Assembly: GCF_029633865.1 (NCBI RefSeq)
Contig: NC_079224.1
Coordinates: 20,941,064-21,005,063 of the forward strand
DNA: 64,000 nucleotides
Origin: Lampris incognitus
Taxonomy: Eukaryota; Chordata; Actinopteri; Lampriformes; Lampridae
Direction of reading: 5' to 3'
Part shown: in pieces, positions 29,824 through 39,723 of the stretch
How the letters are laid out: the number at the start of each line of letters is the position of its first letter
How positions within the stretch are numbered: position 1 is the first letter of the stretch
Notes under the pieces: model-generated
What the model was told of the DNA's origin: nothing
Seen by the model: the letters and a program-made list of their open reading frames with translations, nothing else
The model's database searches: none
Program-made: the position numbers and the translations under genes

Positions 29824-32800
29824 AATTTAGCCGTAGGCCGTTTTGAAAAGTAAGGTTTTTAACCTGCTTTTAAATGTGTCCGGTGTGGGGGCCTCTCTCA
29901 GGTCCTCAGGCAGGGCGGTCCATCTACTTGGGGCGTAAATAGAAAATGCAGCTTCCCCTGCTTGAGACCTAGCATAAGGGATGGTTAAAAGACCACTGCC
30001 ATTGGAACTGAGAGTTCTTGCTGGTTTATAGGGAATTAACATATCTTTTATATAGCGTGGTGTAAGGCCATTTAGCGCTTTGTATACAATTAACAGAATT
30101 GTAAAATCAATTCTAGTTTTGACGGGGAGCCAATGCAGAGCCGTAAGAACAGGTGTAATGTGCTCATACTTTTTAGTTCTGGTGAGAACACGCGCTGCCG
30201 CATTTGGAATTAACTGTAGTTGGTGCACAACTGATTTTGGGAGGCGGGTGAATAGTCCACTGCAGTAGTCTAGTCTACTTGTTATAAAAGCATGGATTCA
30301 TTTCTCACGGTCTTATATTGATAGAAAGCCCCTTAGTTTTGAAATATTTTAAGATGGTAGAAGGCTGATCTTGTGAGATGACTGATGTGGCTCTTAAAAT
30401 TTAGATCGCTGTCCATGATTACACCAAGATTTCTAGCTTCACCTTTGCACTCCAGAGACAGAGAGCTGAGATGAGCTGCAGTTCTCTGTCTTTGAGTCTT
30501 TGCACCAAAAATAACTATTTCTGTCTTGTCTTTGTTCAGTTGTAAAAAGTTATCCAACATCTGTAGATTAATATCGTCAATACACTGAATTAGGGAACGT
30601 ATGGGAGCTAGGTCATCAGGAGATAGGGCTATGTACAGTTGTGAATCATCTGCATAATTATGGTAATTTATTTTGTGTTTCTGTGTAACACATGCAAGTG
30701 GGAGCATATGGAGATTGAATAGTAGTAGAAATCACCCTCATCTAACACAGCGGAGACGAAGTAGTTAACTAACTTAAGTTCACAAACCCTACCCAGCCTC
30801 TGCTGTGCTCAAAGCAAGCCAAAATAAGTTTTTGTCGTTTTTTTTTAAAGTTTTTCCATCAAGCACAACCATGGTTAACAACTGTTACCATAGGACTGAT
30901 CTATCACATTATTATTAATGGTATGAAAGAGTAGGAGGGAGATTACCCACTGATGAGATCATGACATGCAAAAGATAAGCAGGAAACAAAAGCACAAAAA
31001 AGTTTGGTTGAGAGGAGCGATAGAGATAATACACGTTTTTTTTATTTTCTTGGGGGGAGGGGATTCACCCCCCCTTTTTTCTCCCCAATTGTATCTGGTC
31101 AATTACCCCACTCTTCCGAGCCGTCCCGGTCGCTGCTCCACCCCCTCTGCCGATCCGGGGAGGACTGCAGACTACCGCATGCCTCCTCCGATACTCCAAG
31201 TAGTACCGGCTGCAGCCTGCGGGAAGACGGAGTTGGACGTCCAGACCGTCCAGCCCCGCCCACATCCATTACGTTACCGTGCTTCGTTCCCCAGCCCACA
31301 TCGATTACTCACCGTGCTTTTGATTTTGGCATCTTACCCCACAGGTCCAGCCCCGATACTAAAATTATGAATTTGGATTTTGGATAAATTATGAAAATTG
31401 GTTCTGTAGCGAACAAATGCTTATAATATTAACACGTTTTGTTCGTCAAGATAATCTCCACAAATCAACCCACTTTTTGATGAATTTTGATCCACACAGG
31501 CAATAAATAGAAGTTTGAAGCACATAAAAGCTTCACAATTTACCGTCGCGATATTAACCGTCATAATTTGTGTTGCAGAACAAAACGTGAAACTCTCTTA
31601 GGCTTATGTTAAACGCACATTATTTTCTGCATAAATCGCTGTCCGTCAATCTATTGTGGGCGGGGCTGGACATGTGGGCAGGGCTGGACGGCCAACCCCG
31701 CCTTGCCGCAGGCTGCAGCCATTACCTCCTCCGATACATATGGAGTCACCAGCCGCTTTTCACCTGACAGTGAGGAGTTTCGCCAGGGGGGTGTAGAGCG
31801 TGGGATGATCACGCTATTCCCCCCAGTTCCCCCTCTCCCCCAAACAGGCGCCCCGACCGACCAGAGGAGGCGCTAGTGCAGCGAGCAGGACACATACCCA
31901 CATCCGACTTGCCACCCACAGACACCCCCAATTGTGTCTGTAGGGACGCCCGATCAAGCCGGAGGTAACACGGGGATTCGGACCGGCGGCGATCCCCGTA
32001 TTGGTAGGCAACGGAATAGGCCACTACGCTACCCCAGACGCACAAGATAATATAAGTTTAAGGCAACATAATTGTAAGATCATAGCAAACGAAGAGATGG
32101 AGAAAGACAGAAAAAAGGAAGAGAGAGACTCCCACCGTGCTGCGAATGAAGTCGGGATTGTAACGCACGCTTTCACCCCAGAGCCTCATCAGCTGTGGGG
32201 TGGGAAGCTTCATGGCCACCAGCGCGGTGACGGATTCGCTATCACCGCCTTTCGCAATAGCAACGAAGTCCTCCACCATGCTGCCTTGCACCGTATCCTC
32301 TGCAGAACAATTCAGAGAGAGACAGGCACATTAACAGGGAAGAGAGCGAGGGAGAGCGGAGGATCCTTAAAGCGTCACTGCTGGGGGAAGGTATCTTCCA
32401 TTCACCATAAGATATAATGATCAGAAATGGTGAAGTACTACAAAAGTGAATTTTACAAAATGTAACATCTCACCGCCCATTTCATTGAGTAGGCCGTCAC
32501 AGCGCCCACCCTCTGCTCCGACTGACACGTAGACTCCTTTTATGTTGGCCCCTACTTTGAGGCCTGCCTGCACACAGTTCTTGTAGTCGTCCAGACTGTA
32601 ATCTAGAAAAAGAGAGACGGAGAAAGATTAATGTTGTATCTTCTGCAGAATAGGGCTTTGCATAAACCATGTTTGCACAGCTGTATCCTATGTTGGTGCT
32701 TTTGTAATGGTCAGGGGAAGGTGTGCGTCATGTCAGCGCCAGCCTCCGCCAGTTGAGGGTAATTAACATACCGTGGGTCACTCAATCAACATTATAATTG

Positions 32801-35800
32801 TTTTGCAACTCAGCGTGGCCTCTATGAGTTCGGGGAAATGCCTCCAATGTTCATCTCAGCAACTCTTGACAATATCCAGTGTGGAGCATTTGAAGCACCA
32901 CAGAGGAGTTTAAGTTAAGGCTCTTACCTGTCTTTTCGAGTCTCTCCTTGTCCAAAATGAGGGTGTGCTCGTAGTGTCCTCCGAGAGCAGCCTCTGTAAT
33001 GTAATGGGTGCCGTAGTCTCTGTAGATCTGCCGGTATTCCCCGTAAACGTAGGACTGTGGCAGAGAGTGCAGCCGCTGCAGGAACTCAGGGTGCAGCATC
33101 AGTCCTTCTGACTTGAGGATGTACTGGGCCAGCTCTATTTCAGCTGTGGCCTGCACGAAGCTATTTTCCTGGAAAGGTGGTCAGCGGGAGACAGGTGAGA
33201 CCCACTTGACCACTTTTGGCTCAGTAGCTTAGAGTAGGACATTGCATTGAAAACAGAGATGTAACCACATAACATTATTTTTTCCCCCTTTTACTCCCTG
33301 ATTGTATCCGGCCAATTGCCCCACTCTCCCGAGCCGCCGCTGCTCTTGCTGCTCCCGTTGTGACAGTATGGGGACGCCCGATCAAGCCGGAGGTAACCCG
33401 GGGATTCGAACCGGCAAATCCCACTGTTGGTAGGCAACGGAATAGGCTGCCACACCGCCCGGACGCCCGCATAACATACAATTCAAATCTCAATACTGCA
33501 TGGTCTATTTTCCCTTGGGAGCAAGTGAGACTTCTGTTATTATTGTAAACTACTAACAAGACACGTTAGTCCCTTGTTAACGGGACTGACCCTTTAGCCG
33601 AGCGGTTAGTGACGTCGCCTTGAGGTGCAGTACACCCCGTATCGAATCCCGCACCGGGCAAGAAAATAACTGGTTACATTATCATCACTACAATCACGTG
33701 TTCAAATACCAGGTTATTACAACTGCGTGCAGCATTATAGCAGGATTACCTTTAGAACGATATTCTCTGTACTATTGCTGAATGTGTTTGGCATTTAAAG
33801 TAACCCCACAAGTCTGAACAGAATTTGATGTGGCTTTGTGACAGCCGGGTTCACAGCCATCTCGCTGAGCCTTCGTGGAGACTGCGAGAAACGAAACAAA
33901 ACAAAAAAAGATCTCACCTTTCCAGAAAAACGGCGGATCTTCTGGATGGACTTGGAGTATTTGTTCTCGTTGTAGTTGAAGCCAAACTCGGCCACACCAG
34001 GGATGGCAAAGCCAAGGGAGATGGAGATTTTTCTGGTGCGCTCCCTCTCGGAGTAATCAAAGTAGTCGGAGTACGACCGGAAAGCCCGCAGGGTGAAATC
34101 ATACGTGCCTTTTGTCTGTAGACGAAAGACATCAGTGTTTCAATAAAAAATTGCATGAGGTGCGTATCATGTAGGATGCGCCAAACTCAACTGTCACCAC
34201 CAAATAGGTCAAAGTTCACCGCTGGCCCAAGTTTCACCTGCAGGGTGTACTGCTGCAGATTGTAAGGTTTCCTGAATCTGGCGTCCTGGATGTAATGGGG
34301 CAGGCAGCTGCCAGCGTAATATCGGTTATCAATCACCACTCCCTGGGGGTTGCTGTTCATGATGTTGATTCTGAAACGGGCAAGCGAAGAGATCAGGACC
34401 CCAATAACATATCGCAGCAACGGTGCAATTCATACATATGCGTGAATGAGAGGGAGAAATGGTGAGGATGCAAGGAGTAGAGTAGAGGTGACGAAGGCGC
34501 ATGAGTTTAAATACTTGGAGTCAACTGTCCAAAGTAACGGGGAGTGCAGGAGAGAGGTGAAGAAGAGAGTGCAGGCTGGGTGGAGTGGGTGGAGAAGAGT
34601 GCCGGAGTGATTTGTGACAGAAGGGTACCAGCGAGAGTTAAAGGGAGGGTTTACAAGATGGTTGAGAGACCAGCTGTTATATGGTTTGGAGACAGTGGCA
34701 CTGACGAAAAGACAGGAGGAGGAGGAGGAGGTGGAGGTGGCAGAGTTGAAGATGCTCAAGATTTTCATTGGGAGTGATGAAGAAAGACAGGATTAGGAAT
34801 GAGTATATTAGAGGGACAGCTCAGGTTGGACGGTTTGGAGACAAAGCAAGAGAGACAAGATTGAGATGGCTTGGACATGTGTGGAGGAGAGATGCTGGGT
34901 ATATTGGGAGAAGGATGCTGAATGTGGAGCTGCCAGGGAAGAGGAAAAGAGGAAGGCCAAAGAGGAGGCTTATGGATGTGGTGAGAGAGGACATGTAGGT
35001 GGCTAGTGAGACAGAGGGAGATGCAGAGGACAGGAAGAGATGGAAACGGATGATCCGCTGTGGCGACCCCTAATGGAAGCAGCCGAAAGTAGTAGTAGTA
35101 GTAGTGTTATCAACGTATGTATTGTATTACTATTACTACTACTACTACTACAACTACTACTACTTTCGGTTGCTCCTGTTAGGGGTCGCCACAGCGGATC
35201 ATCCGTTTCCACTGACACTACAATGACAGCAAATTCCGTCTTTTTCTTTTTGGATTTTTTTTCCTTCCCTCCTTTTTCCCCAATCGTACAACTACTCCAC
35301 TCTTCCTCCGATACATGTGGAGTCGTCAGCCGCTTCTTTCACCCGACAGTGAGGAGTTTCGCCAGGGGGATGTAGCGCATGGGATGATCACGCTATTCCC
35401 CCCCAGTTCCTCCTCCCTCGCAAACAGGCGCCCCGACTGACAAGAGGAGGCGCTAGTGCAGCGACTAGGACACATGCCCACATCCGGCTTCCCACTTGCA
35501 GACACGGCCAATTGTGTCTCTGTAGGGATGCCTGACCTAGCCGGTGGTAACACGGGGATTCGAACAGGCGATCCCCGTGTTGGTAGGCAGTGGAATAGAC
35601 CGACAGGCCATCAAATTCCTTCTTTTATTGCTTGTGTTACAAATGCCAAGCAGATCAGACCTCTGTCTTCTATTGAATTGTGTGTCAAATTAACTCAGTT
35701 AAGGCCCAATACGACTCACCCTTTGGCAAGGTTTTCAATCCCCCAGTACTCCTCTGTTTCCTGCCTGCAGGCTTTATGGACATTCTTGCACCCCCGCTCA

Positions 35801-38640
35801 TCAGACATGTCCCCACAGTCATCGTCCCCATTACACTGCAGAGTCCTGGGAATACAGCGCCCTGGTGTTTGAAGTATCAATCAATCAATCAGTCAGTCAA
35901 TCGATCAATCAATCAAGTTCTATTGAAAGTGTTAACATTACACAAGCAATAAAAACAAATAAACAAACCCCAAATCCTCGGCAACATAAAAGCGACAAAT
36001 GAGCAACTCAGATAATACTGATCATGCTTAAAGGGGTAAGAAGAAGTTGAGAACTTTTCTAGTCCTACCCCCCTTATACTGTTCATGACTGCAGGATACA
36101 CTGATAATAAATAATAATTGATAATAGAAACTGAAAGTTCAATTTATAGCCATCAGTGTCCGTGATATCTATTTCAGTCAACTCAGACAAATCAACCCAT
36201 TTAAACAAAACCAAAAACACAACTGGTCACTGGTCCATCTCATAACGCGACAATATTTTGTTTCTGGAGAGTCTTCTTAGTTCAGATAAAGCACCACATG
36301 TTTTCAGCTCATCACTGCAGTTATTCCACACATCAACTCCCTTGGTTGTAATACAGTGACTTGTCCTTGCTGGTACAGGTAAGGCATGCATGGCATTTTA
36401 GTAATTGTTCGTCCCCAGGACATCGTAAAAATTCATGATTTATTGTTCAGTATCTTTACAACATAACAGATCCAGTCTGTAAAATTTTAGCCATTTTGCC
36501 AAGCAGAAAGTGTACAAATTTGTTTTAATTTTGCCAGCATGATTGTTGTTGTTTCATTTTCAAATTGCAGATATCTTTTTTTGGTTTAACTGGGGATGCA
36601 CAAGCCAGTGCATGTTTAGTGTCGGTCCCAAGCCCAGATAAATGGGGAGGGTTGCATCAGGAAGGGCATCCAGTGTTAAACCTTTGCCAAATCAAATATC
36701 TCATCTCATCTCATCTCATCTCATCTCATCTCATCTCATCTCATCTCATCTCATCTCATCTCATCTCATCTCATCTCATCTCATCTCATCTCATCATTAA
36801 GGAAAGTACAGTATGTTATAATACCTGATAGCCAGAATTAAAAGCCTGTTGTTTCATGAAGGAGACCAAACCTGGAAGGATTGGATGAGACTCCTTCCAT
36901 CTCTCCCGGACTTCCAACATTTCACATCTCAAGGAGGAACAGGGATGGTAGCATAGCATAGCGGCCAGTAACCACAAGGTCCTGAACACAATTGCTTAAG
37001 TGGTGGGGGGTGGGGTGTCTACTTTAAAATTGAAAAAAATAAAGCTATAACTACTGTATGTCTATGAAACTAACCGGTGACATTTTTTTCACCAAAGATT
37101 TTTTGGTTTCACCAAAAGTCCCCACCTCTGATAAAACAGACCGTCTGGGGGGGGGGGTCATTAACGTAATAATATAATTATTCATGAGCTCATTCATGTT
37201 ACTCTGATTGGCTGGCTGTATTACTTGCCCTGGCCCCTCCCTTGACAGAAGCAATGGCTGCTCAGCCAGAGGCTACTTTGCCCTCAGCAGGCCTTATGCA
37301 GCGGCCTTATGAAAAGCTAGGTTGATGGTTCCTGGTGTGGCATCACCGTGAGGGGGAATTCTGAGTGGCTCGTTCAAATGCTGCTATTTAGTCACATGAA
37401 AAAACTGGTGATGCAGAGATGTTATCTAAGTGCTGTGAAAGCATGAAATTCGGTACCCTTCGCTGACAGCAAAATCCACCCCAACACTGGACAAATCTTG
37501 TTTTCCATGACCCCCTCGAGAACAAGTCGTATTCAAGCAGATCAAGCGACTTGTTTGATGACAGTGTAGTGTAGGAGAGCAGATTATCTGGAGGAGTGTG
37601 TTGGTCTGGATTATGAAGGGTACCTGTGGTACAGAGGAAGCCCTCACACAGGGGGACATTGTTGCTGCAGGTGTAACGGGCCGGGAGAGTGCACGGCTCC
37701 TCCTCCCTGCCGTGAAAGTTGCACACCTCCCCTCCAAACTGAGACGGGCGGGTGAGCTTAGCATAGCGATACTGGAGCAGGGGGGAGAGAGAGGAGAAAC
37801 AGGAAAGGGTGGGCGGGATGGACAGACATACGGGGAGAATAAGTGACTGGGTCTGAAACAGCCTTCCACTGCATGTCATTCTAGTCAGTCTTTTCTTTTA
37901 AATCAGGTCTGAAAACACAGTTTGACCAGCTTAATTGTGACAATCTGTAATCAGAAAGTATTTAGCTCTTTAATTGCTTTATTATGTTGATATACGTATA
38001 TATGCATCCTATTTTCAAGTACTTATAGCTGTTTTTTGTTAGTTTTTTTGTTTGTTTTTTTTGGGGGGGGTTCTCCCCTTTTCTCCCTAATTGTACCCTT
38101 CCAATTACCCCAGTCTTCTGAGCCATCCTAGTCGCTGTTGCACCCCCTCTGCTGATCCGGGGAGGGCTGCAGACTACCACATGCCTCCTCCAATACATGT
38201 GGAGTCGCCAACTAGTTCTTTTCACCTGACAGTGAGGAGTTTCACCAGGGGGACGTAGCGCATGGGAGGATCACGCTATTCCCCCCCCAGTCCTGAACAG
38301 GCCCCCCGACCGACTGACCAGAGGAGGCGCTAGTGCGGCAACCAAGACACATACCCACATCCGGCTTCCCACCTGCAGACACGGCCAACTGTGTCTGTAG
38401 GGATGCCCGACAAAACAATAGGTGACACAAGGATTCGAACCGGCGATCCTCGTGTTGGTAGGCAATGGAATAAACCTCTATGCTACTCGGATGCCCACTT
38501 ATAGCTTTTATGTTATACTTATTTCTATTTTATTCTATTCTTCCTTTGTTGATTTGCTATTTTGTGTGAAGCAGTTTGTGCTGTGTGCTTGAAAAGCATT
38601 GATTATTGTTATCATTACCATTTCTGCTATTGTTAGAGAA

Positions 38641-38726
<86 letters not shown>

Positions 38727-39723
38727 GCCACTGCCTGGTAAATGTGTCACTCGCTGCACTTTTACGGGGTGAAATCCAGTTGATGGAATTACAGTCACCA
38801 TAATGACAATTAATAGGAGTTTTTCACTTTGTCACACCAAGGTTAGTTTTATCTCCCTCACTTCAAACTAGATTCTAGGCTGCAGAGTACCTCCGCAGAG
38901 TAGAATAGACGGATCGGTGGAGTTCTTTACCTTGCTGAGATGCATGCTACAAGGGTCAACCAGTTTGAATGCCTGGCTACAGTCTTTGTGTGTAGAGTTA
39001 TAGGGAGGTATAGATTTAGATGGCTGTGATGCACCGCTGCTGCATTGTTGCTCAGTGGTGGTGGTGGTGGTAGTTGTGCATGCTTATTAGCCAGTTGATG
39101 TGGGCCCTACATTGTCATTGATATCCATATGTCGCTACAACCATTGTGCTCATCTGCTCACCCTCTTCTTCTGACAGACATCACAGCTTGTCCATGAGCT
39201 CCATTCAGACAGGGCACAGTCCACCGGATGAACTATGGCTTCATTACCAACCGAACGGGCTTCACGGACACCAGGCTCCTCACTGCTGGCTGTTGCCACC
39301 TCACCGTAACTTGGAACAAAAACAAAACAAAAAACTCCAACAACAGCACCCCCTATAATGTATATAAATTTCTCAAAGTATCTTGGTCTGAATTTATATT
39401 GATGTTTACAGAAGGGTCCGAAGATCTTAATGGAGGTACTGAAAAAAGCATATTATGAGTGCATGAAATCAATCATGCAAAAAACAAAAACAAAACATAA
39501 CACAAATTATAATGAACATCAATAGATTGCAACGGGAAACGAAACAGAAAAAAATAATATGATCGATCAGGTTCGAAAAACATCCATCAACAGCAGTTTT
39601 GATCCTTTTACACTTCACAATTGTCAAGTAACACTCCTACCTTAGCAGCACCAGAACCAGAGGGACGTGGAGGAGACAGCGGTGCATACTGAGTACAGTC
39701 TTCTGTGTTACTGCAGTGGGCAT
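27753..39723 (-). CDS. c8b: Complement component C8 beta chain, 12 exons
   Basis: Beta subunit of C8, secreted to plasma, which binds C5b-7 and docks the C8 alpha-gamma dimer. Exons: 39723-39641, 39285-39162, 37771-37624, 35861-35720, 34370-34238, 34115-33918, 33168-32928, 32602-32474, 32299-32136, 29452-29299, 28218-28147, 27907-27753; 1743 bases, 580 residues (human is about 591). Order: signal peptide, TSP1, LDLRA, MACPF with YGTHY at 328-332, EGF-like, TSP1. Beta identity rests on [20 protein letters not shown], which lacks the C8 gamma-binding insert, on [11 protein letters not shown] after LDLRA, and on its position opposite C8A. Every intron is GT-AG and all phases close. Introns contain SINEs, a LINE and RTE tails. 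The exon 2 acceptor has a poor pyrimidine tract. Confidence 0.93.
28147..28218 (-). CDS. c8b: C8B exon 11, EGF-like second half
   Basis: Encodes [20 protein letters not shown] then QRRK. In C8A this piece is fused to the preceding exon; here it is separate. Confidence 0.92.
28842..29262 (+). mobile_element. tRNA-derived SINE, family A
   Basis: GTGGCGTGGCGGTCTATTCC head to GGGGAGAAAAAGGAGGGGG end. It is antisense in C8B intron 10, its 3' end 37 bases from exon 10. Confidence 0.87.
29299..29452 (-). CDS. c8b: C8B exon 10, MACPF end and EGF start
   Basis: Encodes [20 protein letters not shown], then the cysteine-rich [18 protein letters not shown]. PLYxLV is the conserved block after the last MACPF strand. 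Confidence 0.93.
29535..30720 (-). mobile_element. L2-like LINE, 5'-truncated
   Basis: Minus-strand frames encode an RT segment with intact YADD ([19 protein letters not shown]), then [20 protein letters not shown] and the C-terminal [19 protein letters not shown] and [15 protein letters not shown] ending in a stop. The 3' UTR ends GCTATACAAATAAAATCTG, typical of L2 elements. It lacks the endonuclease and has a few breaks. It lies in C8B intron 9; a CA tract sits at 29788-29820. Confidence 0.83.
31070..32040 (-). mobile_element. tRNA-derived SINE, family A, split by a fold-back insertion
   Basis: The 3' part (31070-31194) and 5' part (31725-32040, head near 32035) of one SINE are separated by 530 bases of foreign sequence. 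The 13 bases CCTCCTCCGATAC occur at both edges. Confidence 0.83.
31195..31724. mobile_element. Fold-back element inserted in a SINE
   Basis: Inverted ends: left GGCTGCAGCCTGCGG (31208-31222), right CCGCAGGCTGCAGCC (31706-31720). The inverted similarity continues inward through GTTGGACGTCCAG and CCAGCCCCGCCCACAT. The interior is AT-rich. No transposase frame. Confidence 0.7.
32136..32299 (-). CDS. c8b: C8B exon 9, MACPF
   Basis: Encodes [20 protein letters not shown], then [16 protein letters not shown]. Its WGESVRYNP block aligns with WGETLKYNP of C8A exon 9. Confidence 0.94.
32474..32602 (-). CDS. c8b: C8B exon 8, MACPF
   Basis: Encodes [40 protein letters not shown] then EMG. Flanked by TTTTCTAG and GTGAGA. 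Confidence 0.93.
32928..33168 (-). CDS. c8b: C8B exon 7, MACPF signature
   Basis: Encodes [40 protein letters not shown] then [12 protein letters not shown]. YGTHYxTEAxLGG is close to mammalian C8B. Confidence 0.95.
33278..33469 (-). mobile_element. tRNA-derived SINE, family A, internally deleted
   Basis: Only the head (GGTTCGAATCCC) and the end (GGCCGGATACAATCAGGGAG) remain; about 200 middle bases are gone. It is in C8B intron 6. Confidence 0.75.
33560..33690 (+). repeat. tRNA-like repeat, family C
   Basis: GTTAGTCCCTTGTTAACGGG, CCTTTAGCCGAGCGGTTAG and a degenerate B-box-like segment. Confidence 0.6.
33918..34115 (-). CDS. c8b: C8B exon 6, MACPF
   Basis: Encodes [40 protein letters not shown] and [10 protein letters not shown]. 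Exactly 66 codons, phase 0 at both ends, like exon 6 of C8A. Confidence 0.94.
34238..34370 (-). CDS. c8b: C8B exon 5, MACPF start
   Basis: Encodes [37 protein letters not shown] then LQQYTLQ. It lacks the insert and cysteine seen in C8A exon 5. Confidence 0.95.
34440..35105 (+). mobile_element. RTE-like LINE, 3' fragment
   Basis: Plus-strand frames end in [40 protein letters not shown] and DVVREDM, the usual C-terminus of a fish RTE-type ORF. GGCGACCCCTAATGGAAGCA and a TAG repeat tail follow. It is in C8B intron 4. Confidence 0.75.
35037..35213. repeat. Palindrome of two RTE-like 3' tails
   Basis: GGAAACGGATGATCCGCTGT GGCGACCCC... with a TAG run faces ...GGGGTCGCCACAGCGGATCA TCCGTTTCC in inverse order. 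The TAG/CTA runs form the centre. Confidence 0.8.
35251..35608 (-). mobile_element. tRNA-derived SINE, family A
   Basis: Inverted copy with B-box GGTTCGAATCC-like element near 35560 and a G-rich end at the left, shortened near 35290-35310. Confidence 0.82.
35720..35861 (-). CDS. c8b: C8B exon 4, LDLRA domain
   Basis: Encodes [34 protein letters not shown] and [12 protein letters not shown]. Calcium-binding CNGxxDCxDxSDE pattern present. Confidence 0.95.
36590..36697 (-). mobile_element. RTE-associated 5' fragment
   Basis: GATGCACAAGCCAGTGCATG, GGGCATCCAGTGTTAAACCT and TTTGCCAAATCAAATA match the sequence at 57370-57480 next to RTE-like endonuclease frames. Confidence 0.6.
36698..36795. repeat. 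(ATCTC)n pentamer array
   Basis: About 19 perfect copies of ATCTC directly at the end of the RTE-associated fragment. Confidence 0.95.
37624..37771 (-). CDS. c8b: C8B exon 3, first TSP1 and LDLRA start
   Basis: Encodes [36 protein letters not shown] and LCEGFLCTT. Aligns with RYLERPSQFGG of C8A exon 3; this copy uses a normal GT donor. Confidence 0.93.
38060..38495 (-). mobile_element. tRNA-derived SINE, family A
   Basis: Inverted full unit, with the head near 38490 (AGAGGTTTATTCCATTGCC) and the G-rich end at the left; in C8B intron 2. Confidence 0.85.
38644..38722. repeat. (AG)n microsatellite
   Basis: About 79 uninterrupted bases of AG. Confidence 0.97.
39162..39285 (-). CDS. c8b: C8B exon 2, propeptide and TSP1 start
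   Basis: Encodes [39 protein letters not shown] then KKR. WSSW and the CDxC pair match mammalian C8B. The acceptor (ACAGCCAG) lacks a clear pyrimidine tract but is the only one that keeps the frame. Confidence 0.85.
39641..39723 (-). CDS. c8b: C8B exon 1, signal peptide
   Basis: Encodes [20 protein letters not shown] then PLVLVLL. The leader's hydrophobic core is preceded by HR. Start could be the first ATG (good CCACC context) or the internal ATG; donor GTAGGA. Confidence 0.8.

Noticed and set aside
36698-36795. Tandem ATCTC array as a CRISPR
   Set aside because: Vertebrate nuclear DNA; perfect pentamers without spacers.
13593-39723. C9, C6 or C7 as identities of the two MACPF genes
   Set aside because: Both have TSP1-LDLRA-MACPF-EGF-TSP1 and lack the C-terminal CCP and FIM modules of C6/C7. 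The C8 gamma insert in one and FYB2/PLPP3 neighbours point to C8A and C8B.
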